Below are positions 1 through 6,244 of a DNA stretch of 7,612 bases, in pieces. The position numbers and the translations under genes are program-made. The notes under the pieces are model-generated. The model was given only the letters and a program-made list of their open reading frames with translations, was not told where the DNA came from and searched no databases. This DNA comes from Candidatus Cloacimonadota bacterium (lineage in GTDB: Bacteria > Hydrothermota > E44-bin80): NCBI GenBank assembly GCA_004376305.1, contig SOKD01000132.1, forward strand, positions 1 to 7,612, given 5' to 3'. Every line of letters starts with the position of its first letter. Within the stretch, counting starts at the first letter, position 1.

Positions 1-2
1 CC

Positions 3-275
3 GGCACAATATCCAATGAACCCTGGAAACATCTTATGGAACCATCGGATTCCTTCCCCATTTCCACGTTCTTCGATGTTCGTGATATTCAAACGCTGGT
101 ATATTCAGCAGAAAATCTCGCCTGTCCGAACTGCAAATGCAAAGTAGAAATCAAAGGAACGGTGATAAAGGTTCAGGGAATGGGAAAAGGCTCAAAAGCT
201 GATGAGACATATGTTGAGTATCACATAACTGCCGATTCATGGAGCTGTCTTGATAAAGAGGAGGGGAAGAAATAA
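3..275 (+). CDS. C-terminal part of an unrecognised cysteine-containing protein (5' end outside window)
   Basis: The frame is open from the window's left edge to a TAA at 273-275. The first ATG (36-38) has no Shine-Dalgarno before it and the eleven codons upstream of it are also open, so I read this as the 3' end of a longer gene, with 90 residues visible. The visible part has a cysteine cluster, CPNCKCK, encoded near 121-144, then a beta-strand-like stretch rich in V, K and G, and a lone cysteine in WSCL near the end. The cluster could bind a metal, but no second matching CxxC is visible, so a complete zinc site is not shown. There is no signal peptide or membrane segment in this part. I do not recognise the family. 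The gene converges on the DUF1232 gene with 5 bp between the stops. A 79-residue protein starting at ATG 36 is possible but less likely. Confidence 0.55.
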   Translation, partial: GTISNEPWKHLMEPSDSFPISTFFDVRDIQTLVYSAENLACPNCKCKVEIKGTVIKVQGMGKGSKADETYVEYHITADSWSCLDKEEGKK

Positions 276-280
276 TTCCG

Positions 281-739
281 CTATTCTGAATCCATTCCTT
301 TCCACCTCGCATATTTCTTCAGTTCGCGCTCAATTGATGCAAAGATAAAGGCAATGACTGCAGCATCGTCTATGTAACCAATTCCAGGAATAAAATCAAA
401 TATCAAATCAAAAGGATTCAGGAAATAGAGAATTGCAAAACCAGCTGCCGCAATGACTTTCCAGGGAAATTGCTTGTATTCTTTGCTCTTGTAGTCCCTG
501 ACCATTGACACAAAAATCCTAATTCGCTTTAAAAACGGAGCAAACGGACCTCCCTTTTCCGAAAGCCTTCTGGCTTTTTCCTCTGCGTTTTCAGCCTTTT
601 GATACGCTTTTTCGATATCCGTATCGGTTACTTTTCTGATTCCTCTCTCACTTAGCTTTCTATACAGAACAAGGTTGTACCCACAGAATGTACATCGTGT
701 ACTGTCTTTTATTTCATTTCCACATTCAGGACATTTCAT
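281..739 (-). CDS. Zinc-ribbon plus DUF1232 (YkvA-like) small membrane protein
   Basis: This 152-residue protein has three parts. Residues 3-19 form a zinc ribbon with CPEC (C3, C6) and CTFC (C16, C19). Residues about 38-62 are a charged, Ala/Glu/Lys-rich helix that is probably a coiled coil. Residues about 92-140 match DUF1232, the YkvA family: a hydrophobic segment (WKVIAAAGFAILYF), then NPFDLIFDFIPGIGYIDD and a second hydrophobic helix (AAVIAFIFASI). The family's usual core is P-x-D-L-I-P-D-F-I-P-G-x-G-x-x-D-D; here Phe replaces the first internal Pro, and the rest is kept. The biochemical role of the family is unknown. The hydrophobic pair suggests membrane attachment, with the ribbon presumably in the cytoplasm. 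The ATG at 739 is preceded by GGAG (complement of 745-748), 5 nt away, and by a good promoter, which supports this start. The stop is TAG. The family call is firm; the function is not known. Confidence 0.9.
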   Translation of the reverse strand: MKCPECGNEIKDSTRCTFCGYNLVLYRKLSERGIRKVTDTDIEKAYQKAENAEEKARRLSEKGGPFAPFLKRIRIFVSMVRDYKSKEYKQFPWKVIAAAGFAILYFLNPFDLIFDFIPGIGYIDDAAVIAFIFASIERELKKYARWKGMDSE

Positions 740-771
740 TCATGCTCCACTGTTTGCTTTCAATCAGCCAC

Positions 772-800
772 ATTCTACCACAGTGATTTCCGCAAGTCAA
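772..800 (-). promoter_or_regulatory. Sigma-70-type promoter for the zinc-ribbon/DUF1232 gene
   Basis: On the minus strand, a -35 box TTGACT (complement of 795-800) and a -10 box TAGAAT (complement of 772-777) are separated by exactly 17 bp. Each box matches the consensus at five of six positions. Transcription would start near 765, giving a leader of about 26 nt that contains the GGAG ribosome binding site before the ATG at 739. Position, spacing and the downstream RBS agree with one another. The call is from sequence only. Confidence 0.7.
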
Positions 801-842
801 AAGAAAATTTATGTCCTGAAAATCCGCATCAAATCTTTTTCC

Positions 843-871
843 TTGATTTTCCCTCATACTTTTCTTATACT
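843..871 (+). promoter_or_regulatory. Sigma-70-type promoter for the TPR gene; predicts a leaderless mRNA
   Basis: TTGATT (843-848) and TATACT (866-871) are separated by exactly 17 bp. The -10 box matches five of six consensus positions and the -35 box four of six. With the usual 6-7 nt from the -10 box to the transcription start, the mRNA would begin at about 877-879, on or just before the ATG at 879-881. No Shine-Dalgarno precedes that ATG or the next in-frame one at 897, which fits leaderless translation. It is divergent from the promoter at 772-800 and does not overlap it. Confidence 0.6.
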
Positions 872-878
872 AACCGCT

Positions 879-1352
879 ATGAACGCTAATGATACTATGA
901 AAGCCAAGAGCCTCTATTTCTCAGGATATACTTCATTTAACAATGGTGATTTTCAGGGAGCAATTGCTCTTGCAACTCAATGCCTGGAAAAAGCACCAGC
1001 GGGTTCATACTGGTATGCGGGCGCATTGGGCTTACGCTGCTGGGCAGCTAATTATCTTGGCGACAATGAAAGTGTTGAACATGATGCGCAGAAACTTCTC
1101 AATCTGGATACAGGCACAGAAAAGCGATGGTTCGATGGTCTCGCATTTCTTAACCTCGGGCTCGTGTATCAGAGAAAGGGAAAGGTCAACGAAGCAAAAG
1201 CTTTTTTTTCTGATGCTTCCGACCAATATGCAACATATGAAATTCAAACATCTCAACCAGGAGAATGGAAGATCATCAGTCACTTCTTTGTAGCAATGGC
1301 TCAAATGGCTGCGTTTGAAAAGGTTGAGATGCTTGAAAAAGTATCGGATTAA
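879..1352 (+). CDS. Short TPR-repeat protein, probably truncated
   Basis: The protein has 157 residues and no signal peptide or membrane segment, so it is probably cytoplasmic. Three TPR-like helix pairs can be seen. Residues about 8-40 fit the TPR pattern well (YTSFNNGDFQGAIALATQCLEKAP). Residues about 42-80 are weaker (ALGLRCWAANYLGD...). Residues about 85-120 contain FLNLGLVYQRKGKVNEAKAFF. TPR proteins are protein-binding scaffolds, and no partner can be inferred here. I chose ATG 879 because the frame becomes TPR-like from there and a promoter ends just before it. An in-frame ATG at 675 would run antisense through the DUF1232 gene, its promoter and low-complexity sequence, so I reject it. 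The TAA at 1350-1352 does not look like the original end: the same frame continues with protein-like sequence to 1517 (see the next entry). The product may therefore lack its last 50 or so residues. Confidence 0.72.
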   Translation: MNANDTMKAKSLYFSGYTSFNNGDFQGAIALATQCLEKAPAGSYWYAGALGLRCWAANYLGDNESVEHDAQKLLNLDTGTEKRWFDGLAFLNLGLVYQRKGKVNEAKAFFSDASDQYATYEIQTSQPGEWKIISHFFVAMAQMAAFEKVEMLEKVSD

Positions 1353-1517
1353 TTATCCTAGCATCCTGCCAGCAGCGAGGAAATTGTCCGTGTGCGCCAA
1401 GCAGTTAATTTATATCTTCGGCGTTTTCACGGAGAAAATGTTTCTCTGGAAGCTGAAAGCGCCGCACAGAACGGAGTCAGCAGAGCCTTCCTCTCCCTCA
1501 TACTGCTTGACACATAG
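1353..1517 (+). pseudogene. Probable detached C-terminus of the TPR gene, after two in-frame stops
   Basis: Reading on in the TPR frame past the TAA at 1350-1352 gives Leu-Ser, a second stop (TAG 1359-1361), then 51 open codons to a TAG at 1515-1517. The 51 residues look like real protein. They begin HPASSEEIVRVRQAVNLYL and continue with a Leu/Ala/Glu-rich stretch (ENVSLEAESAAQNGVSRAF), the kind of helical composition expected at the end of a TPR protein. The other long frame here (ATG 1315 to 1602) gives a Cys/His/Trp/Phe-rich peptide that looks non-coding. If both stops were sense codons the gene would encode about 212 residues. The simplest reading is a gene inactivated or shortened by two nonsense changes three codons apart. 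Alternatives are sequencing error, readthrough, or restart at GTG 1392, which has a weak GAGG 11 nt upstream. An open frame of this length is not rare by chance, so the case rests on composition and shared frame. Confidence 0.5.
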
Positions 1518-1518
1518 A

Positions 1519-1532
1519 TTTTGGCACCAAAA
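1519..1532. repeat. 14-bp near-perfect palindrome, possible operator
   Basis: TTTTGG-CA-CCAAAA is an inverted repeat with 6-bp arms and a 2-bp centre. It lies 2 bp after the TAG that ends the TPR remnant and about 70 bp upstream of the promoter at 1604-1632. The arms are too short and too close together for a convincing terminator hairpin, and no T-tract follows. A dimeric regulator could bind such a site, but I see only one copy and cannot assign a regulator. Confidence 0.25.
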
Positions 1533-1603
1533 CCGAATAAGTTACCTTCGCAGACTGGAATATTTCTTCGCCTTCATTGTATATGAAATAGAACAAGTTT
1601 GAC

Positions 1604-1632
1604 TTGACTTTAAAAAACCGCTCTTGTATAGT
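1604..1632 (+). promoter_or_regulatory. Sigma-70-type promoter for the A2M gene and its leader
   Basis: TTGACT (1604-1609) and TATAGT (1627-1632) are separated by exactly 17 bp, and each box matches five of six consensus positions. The spacer starts with an A/T tract. A second overlapping TTGACT at 1599-1604 gives a tandem -35-like sequence, but its spacer would be 22 bp, so the first pair is preferred. Transcription would start near 1639, leaving a leader of roughly 160 nt before the A2M start. It is the strongest promoter match I see between the TPR remnant and the A2M gene. Confidence 0.7.
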
Positions 1633-1639
1633 TCGATTT

Positions 1640-1762
1640 AACGTTTGACGCAATGCTCAATAAAAACCAAATAGTGAAAAACAAAATGTACCATCACCAT
1701 GCAAACATTCATCTTGTTTCCAACGAACGAAACGATACAAATGTTCTCAACGTTTGCAATGC
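1640..1762 (+). repeat. Pair of imperfect direct repeats in the A2M leader
   Basis: AACGTTTG-ACG-CAATGC at 1640-1656 recurs as AACGTTTG-CAATGC at 1749-1762, the second copy lacking the central three bases. The first copy lies at the predicted transcription start and the second is about 30 nt before the A2M Shine-Dalgarno. Between them AACATT (1704-1709) and AATGTT (1740-1745) could pair as the base of a weak hairpin. The repeat could be a regulator site or chance. No known riboswitch or leader class is recognised. Confidence 0.3.
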
Positions 1763-1802
1763 ACTTGGACAACTTCACCATTATTTAAAGAAGGAGGAAT
1801 GA
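1653..1802 (+). CDS. Possible 49-residue leader ORF overlapping the A2M start
   Basis: ATG 1653 opens a frame of 49 codons ending at TGA 1800-1802. The TGA overlaps the ATG at 1799 (ATGA) and shares its last base with the ATG at 1802 (TGATG), a typical arrangement for translational coupling. The ATG is the first one after the predicted transcription start (about 1639). The peptide begins MLNKNQIVKNKMYHHH and ends in a helix-like NVCNALGQLHHYLKKEE. It has no signal peptide and no family I recognise. Points against it: no Shine-Dalgarno precedes ATG 1653, the final KKEE codons are simply the A2M ribosome binding site read as codons, and an open frame of this length arises by chance fairly often. 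The frame is also open for seven codons upstream of the ATG, back to a TAG at 1629-1631. It may be a regulatory leader peptide, a small protein, or nothing. Confidence 0.35.
   Translation: MLNKNQIVKNKMYHHHANIHLVSNERNDTNVLNVCNALGQLHHYLKKEE
1791..1797 (+). promoter_or_regulatory. Strong Shine-Dalgarno of the A2M gene, decides its start
   Basis: AAGGAGG lies 4 nt before ATG 1802 and 10 nt before ATG 1808. ATG 1799 is only 1 nt away, too close for normal initiation. The in-frame TTG at 1754 lies upstream of this site and has no RBS of its own. The start at 1802 therefore fits best, with 1808 as second choice. The resulting protein opens with a basic residue pair and a hydrophobic signal-peptide core. 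Confidence 0.75.
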
Positions 1803-4800
1803 TGAGAATGATACGAATGATTTTTTTGTTCACCTTTCCGCTGCTTTTTCTACAGGTTTTCTCAACAGATTCCTACAGTCAAAAACCGCAGAGAGATGAT
1901 ATGAAAAAAAAGATAATAAAAGAACCGCTCGTTCTCGTAATCAACTATCCATACCAAATCTGGTCAAATGACCCAACGAAAATTCATCTCACCCTTTTTA
2001 AACCTGACTTCACGCCTGCAAAAGGAGCAAAGATAGCGATCAATGACAAAACAATCGGGAAGGCTGACAAGAACGGTGTCTTCATATTCGATTTTGTCCC
2101 GGGCAGCAACCAGAGCCATAAGCTTGTGGCAACATTGAAAGAAGGAAAAAAAACCTATGAAGTCGTCAAGAGCTTCTCGAGTTATGCCCGAACCGTGAGT
2201 TTTAAGGCAGATAGAATTTATGTGTACACAGACAGAGGAGTCTACAATCCCGGACAGGATATTCTCATACGCATTATAGCATGGCAGTTGAAAGGCGAGT
2301 ACTCTCCTGTTCCCAATGCAAAGGTTCAATTACTCCTTCAGGATATGAACGGAAAGTGCTATTCAGGAGAATATGTTGAAACAAATGAGTACGGCATTGC
2401 TTCATCAAAACTTTTGCTTCCACCAAATATGCCGGAAAGTGATTACGAACTTGTTGTACTCTATGAAAAAGTGCGGGAAACCGCTTCAATACGAGTTAAG
2501 CGGTTTGTTCCGCCAATCATTAATATAAAACACAATCTCAAACGGTATATCACCGATTCGCAGGACAAACTCGAAGCAAAGGTAGAACTCAGCTATTTCG
2601 CGGGCGGAGATATTAAGTCGTCGAAATTGGTTTTTTCCGTGCTCACACTCAACAATGAAGAGGTTTTCATAAAAACATCTTCGTCTAAAAAACCTGAATA
2701 TCTCATTTCTCTCACCAAAAAAGAACTGAACAAAATACGGGAGAAACTAACACTGGAATTTGGTTTCAAGATCAAACTTTCCGCAACTGACAGCTACGAA
2801 CAAACGGATGAAATTTTCTGGGATGTGACGTACACAGCGCGTCCCTATTCAGCTGTCCTTGAGATAGACAAGGACTCATACCAGGAGGGAGAAGTTGTTC
2901 AAATCCTTGCAAAGGTTGTCGATATAGACAAACAACCTGCTGCAAATATCTCCCTCATCCTTGAAGTTCCTGATATTCAATTATCGAAAAAAGTTACGAC
3001 CGATGAAAAGGGTGTTGCCGTGCTCGAATTTAAAATGCCGGCGTTAACGGTAACAGCATATGTCAAGAGCCCCATTATGAAACCCTATCTTGCTTCTCGC
3101 ACAATCCCGTTCCAGGCAAAGAAACCAATGATATCAAAAGCATCGGAACCCCCCAAGGGTGCCGGCACCAAAACAACCATAAAGGTCACATTCGATAAGG
3201 ATTATATCCCGGTTGAAAAGGTGGTGCATGTCGATATGACCGATGTATCGGGCGCTCTTGTTGTTTCAACAACAATTCCCGTTAAAAGAGAGAAGAAGGG
3301 ATACGTTGCAAAAGGAAAGGTTACCGCACCAACATGGGGAAGTATGCTTGTAAATCTCTACTGCTGCGCAATTCACAAGGATAACAAGGGCAAAAAGTTT
3401 TCAACGGAAAACGTCGGTTTCATTACGGAAGGACAACACATAACCTTTTATCCTGACAGGGAACTTGAGATATCCGTTAAAAACTTCAAACCCACGGTTG
3501 CACCGGGTGAAAAGGTCTCGTTTACAGTAAAGGTCAAGGGTGGAAAGGGTGAAAAATGCCTTGGTGTTGCTATCGTTGACGATGCCGTTATATCACTCCT
3601 CGACCCGTTCATCAAGGATCCGATACAACACTTTTATAATCCCCAGGTAAAAGTTATCTCTACAGGAGGCGCAGGAGTCCTGACATGGCCCGTTGTTGAC
3701 CGGAACTGGGGTTCACCCTGGCGTGATATCGCATACACGAACTGGGGCTGGAAAGCACCCGGCGCCTTCATCGGTGGCACCTATGACAAAGACGAAGCAT
3801 ACGAAGGAAATTATGGAGCCGCACAGGAGTCAGTTGATGGCGCCTCTTTTGATGATTTAGAACCAATGAATGGAGAAGAAGCGGAGAGCGAAGCCCTGTA
3901 CGAGAAATCAGCAGGCTTGCCAGCATCAAGCCCGGCACCGGCAAACAAGAAAGCAAAGGCTGATGGTAAACTCGGAAGGGAAAATGGTAAGAACGGAAAA
4001 GCGTCAAAGAAGACCATTATTATAAGAACGCATTTCCCGGAGACAGCACTCTGGGAACCCCTTGCCATAACAAAAAAGGGAGTGGCAAAATTCTCTCTCA
4101 AAATACCCGATGCGCTCACCAAGCAAAAACTATCAATTGTGGCAACTGACAAACATGGCTTTATTGGTTTTATCAGAGAGAACATCACGGTAACGCAACC
4201 GCTGTATGTCAGAGCAGCCTTTCCCGCAACCATGACACTCGGCGATGTAATCATCGTTCAGGCACTCGTCAAAAACCTGTCCAACAAGAAAATTTTATGC
4301 ACTGCAAAACTTGCATCCGGTGACCTTGAGATTCTCACTAAACCCACAACAAAATTGCGCATACAAAAACACGATGCAGCAGTGGTTGAGTGGACCATAC
4401 GGGGGAAATACTGTGGCAAGAATGAATTTGTCGTTTCGTGCGAGACAGCCGATTTTGTGGATTCAGAAAAGAAAAGTATTTTTGTGCTTCCCGCCGGTGA
4501 ACCCAAAAAACAGCTTGTAAAGGGAAGCATAAAAGGAGCAAAAGGCGCAATCTGGAAAGCAACTTTTGAACTCGATCCGGATGCAACCTACCGCGTTGCA
4601 AATCTGAATGTATCAATGCCCAATGTTTTTCCGGCATTTCAGGCATGGTGGGCATTTGATACGCAACCGTGGTATTCGCCCTGGGCGACTGCCGCAACCG
4701 CCATTATGAATACCGCAATGCTTGACTATGCTCTCAATGCGGGAGGAAATCCCAAGTTTATCGCCATTCTTAAATCAGAGCTATCACAGGCTTCAACACA

Positions 4801-6148
4801 ATTGACATATCAGCAATTCCCGTCAGGAGCATGGGGATGGTATTTCCTCGCTGACGCAACTGCTCCCAGTTCAGTCCCAATCGTCGGCGGAGAAAATTTA
4901 TACTATACTGTTTATGCCCTGCGCGCCCTTGCTGAAATCCGCAAGGTTGGCATTCCTGTGGATGAAAATGTAATGCTTCGAGCAATTGAATACATTATGA
5001 AAAACAGGAATAAGCAAGGTTTGTGGTCATCAAAAGGCGCATATTTCTGGCAGGTCTTTAATGAGGAAACCGATCGCGCCTTCAGTGCAGAAACATTCGA
5101 AGTACTCATGCTCACTTACTCTGTATTACCTGCTGCGAGCAAATACGAAAAGGAATTTACAGTTCTTAAGAATAAAATGATTACCATTCTTACCTCGCAG
5201 TCCCAGGAACCGATGATTATTGCCGCAGCAGTTCAGGGACTTGCGCACTGGGCAGATTACAAAAACGATACTTCTCTGAAAAAACTCATTGAAAAGAGCA
5301 TTCAACATCTGGTTTCACTAAAGCGAAAAGGCTACTGGGAGCCCCACTGGTATCATGCATACGGTGGGATGGTTGAACTCAATGCACGCATTCTTGAACT
5401 CCTGGCTGCATACGATCAGGTCAAATACGATGCCTATTTGCGTGAAGGAGTGACATGGCTGCTTGCCACAAGGGAAGCATGGGGTACCTGGCACAACGAA
5501 ATCGGTACAGCAGTTGCAATCAGGGCGCTCCTGAAAACAGGCGCCTTTGCAGATGAGAAACCAAGCATAATTACTATGAGCGTTAATGGAAAGCGGGTTG
5601 CAAAGATTAAGGTGGACCCGGAAGATCCTTACCTGTCCGCTGCAAAGCTTCGCTATTTCGAAATTACATCCTGGCTTAAACAAGGAGAAAATAGCGTTGA
5701 GGTCTCGTATGATGGAAACCTGACAGCATCGATCATGCTTGAAGTGCAGGAATGGGGACTCACCGAACCGGAAATTGAAGGAGTTGTTAAGCTGGTGAGA
5801 AAGGTCCCGGAAAAAGCAGATCTCTCCGAACCAGTAACGGTTACCATCACCGTGAGCAGTAAGAAAATGGTGCCTGTTGTAACGATAGAAGACCATATAC
5901 CATCAAACGGAGAACTTGATATTTCCAGTCTTGATGCGCTGAAAAGGGAAAAGAAAATATCAGATTACGCCATCAAGGATGGAAAACTGTACATCGTCCT
6001 TGTTGAGTTGAAGGGCAAAAAAGTGCTTGAATACAAACTGAAAGCCACTCGGAAAGGAAATGGACTCCATGCCGGAACAAAGGTCATTGACGCAGCAAAT
6101 GGCGATTTACTGGCAATGGTAATTTCTTCCCCGTTCACGGTTAAGTAA
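1802..6148 (+). CDS. Secreted alpha-2-macroglobulin family protein lacking the thioester motif
   Basis: A 1448-residue protein in the size range of bacterial A2Ms, which are periplasmic or surface protease traps. It opens with a signal peptide (MRMIRMIFLFTFPLLFLQVFS). No cysteine follows the hydrophobic core, so it is not a lipoprotein. Macroglobulin-type beta domains follow, with landmarks TDRGVYNPGQD (about 143), EIDKDSYQEGE (about 354), FDKDYIPVEK (about 462) and, at 549-600, FYPDRELEISV through AIVDDAVISLLDP (bait-region domain type). Residues about 672-735 form a charged, low-complexity bait-like linker. The A2M domain begins at HFPETALWEPL (about 743). Residues about 950-1235 form the helical thioester-type domain (FPSGAWGWYF, GLWSSKGAYFW), but where C-x-E-Q is expected the sequence reads FDTQPWYSPWATAAT, so no thioester can form. 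The last 110 or so residues are a terminal beta domain (TIEDHIPSNG). YfaS-type A2Ms also lack the thioester. No pbpC gene is seen nearby. The family call is firm; the protease-trap role is inferred. Confidence 0.9.
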   Translation: MRMIRMIFLFTFPLLFLQVFSTDSYSQKPQRDDMKKKIIKEPLVLVINYPYQIWSNDPTKIHLTLFKPDFTPAKGAKIAINDKTIGKADKNGVFIFDFVPGSNQSHKLVATLKEGKKTYEVVKSFSSYARTVSFKADRIYVYTDRGVYNPGQDILIRIIAWQLKGEYSPVPNAKVQLLLQDMNGKCYSGEYVETNEYGIASSKLLLPPNMPESDYELVVLYEKVRETASIRVKRFVPPIINIKHNLKRYITDSQDKLEAKVELSYFAGGDIKSSKLVFSVLTLNNEEVFIKTSSSKKPEYLISLTKKELNKIREKLTLEFGFKIKLSATDSYEQTDEIFWDVTYTARPYSAVLEIDKDSYQEGEVVQILAKVVDIDKQPAANISLILEVPDIQLSKKVTTDEKGVAVLEFKMPALTVTAYVKSPIMKPYLASRTIPFQAKKPMISKASEPPKGAGTKTTIKVTFDKDYIPVEKVVHVDMTDVSGALVVSTTIPVKREKKGYVAKGKVTAPTWGSMLVNLYCCAIHKDNKGKKFSTENVGFITEGQHITFYPDRELEISVKNFKPTVAPGEKVSFTVKVKGGKGEKCLGVAIVDDAVISLLDPFIKDPIQHFYNPQVKVISTGGAGVLTWPVVDRNWGSPWRDIAYTNWGWKAPGAFIGGTYDKDEAYEGNYGAAQESVDGASFDDLEPMNGEEAESEALYEKSAGLPASSPAPANKKAKADGKLGRENGKNGKASKKTIIIRTHFPETALWEPLAITKKGVAKFSLKIPDALTKQKLSIVATDKHGFIGFIRENITVTQPLYVRAAFPATMTLGDVIIVQALVKNLSNKKILCTAKLASGDLEILTKPTTKLRIQKHDAAVVEWTIRGKYCGKNEFVVSCETADFVDSEKKSIFVLPAGEPKKQLVKGSIKGAKGAIWKATFELDPDATYRVANLNVSMPNVFPAFQAWWAFDTQPWYSPWATAATAIMNTAMLDYALNAGGNPKFIAILKSELSQASTQLTYQQFPSGAWGWYFLADATAPSSVPIVGGENLYYTVYALRALAEIRKVGIPVDENVMLRAIEYIMKNRNKQGLWSSKGAYFWQVFNEETDRAFSAETFEVLMLTYSVLPAASKYEKEFTVLKNKMITILTSQSQEPMIIAAAVQGLAHWADYKNDTSLKKLIEKSIQHLVSLKRKGYWEPHWYHAYGGMVELNARILELLAAYDQVKYDAYLREGVTWLLATREAWGTWHNEIGTAVAIRALLKTGAFADEKPSIITMSVNGKRVAKIKVDPEDPYLSAAKLRYFEITSWLKQGENSVEVSYDGNLTASIMLEVQEWGLTEPEIEGVVKLVRKVPEKADLSEPVTVTITVSSKKMVPVVTIEDHIPSNGELDISSLDALKREKKISDYAIKDGKLYIVLVELKGKKVLEYKLKATRKGNGLHAGTKVIDAANGDLLAMVISSPFTVK

Positions 6149-6244
6149 TTGATCTGACAGACACAGGTATCGCTACACGGAGCGTAGATATTTCATCTGC
6201 TGGTAAATCGGAGACAAGAGAAAAACTCTCACCGGTTCTACTGG

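Noticed and set aside
675..878. N-terminal extension of the TPR gene back to an ATG at 675
   Set aside because: It would run antisense through the start of the DUF1232 gene and both promoters, and the encoded sequence has no TPR character or RBS. The fold begins after ATG 879.
1359..1361. Pyrrolysine or code reassignment to explain the in-frame TAG
   Set aside because: A TAA sits three codons earlier in the same frame, and TAA, TAG and TGA all end genes elsewhere in the window. Neither pyrrolysine nor a global reassignment fits.
1315..1602. 95-codon ORF on the plus strand overlapping the TPR gene's end
   Set aside because: The peptide is rich in Cys, His, Trp, Phe and Arg and looks like an out-of-frame reading. 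The TPR frame over the same stretch has normal protein composition.
1754..1801. TTG at 1754 as the A2M start
   Set aside because: It lies before the strong Shine-Dalgarno at 1791-1797 and would place 16 non-signal residues ahead of a normal signal peptide. ATG 1802 fits better.
3811..4254. Long minus-strand ORF inside the A2M gene (147 codons), and similar antisense ORFs at 5318-5896 and 4338-4697
   Set aside because: They are antisense shadows of a confidently coding frame, with no RBS or recognisable domain.
6149..6244. Possible bidirectional terminator between the A2M and MATE genes
   Set aside because: The candidate hairpins (ACCGG/CTGGT near 6231-6245, AGAG/CTCT near 6217-6230, CTAC/GTAG near 6173-6187) have 4-5 bp stems and no clean T-tract. 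None is convincing.
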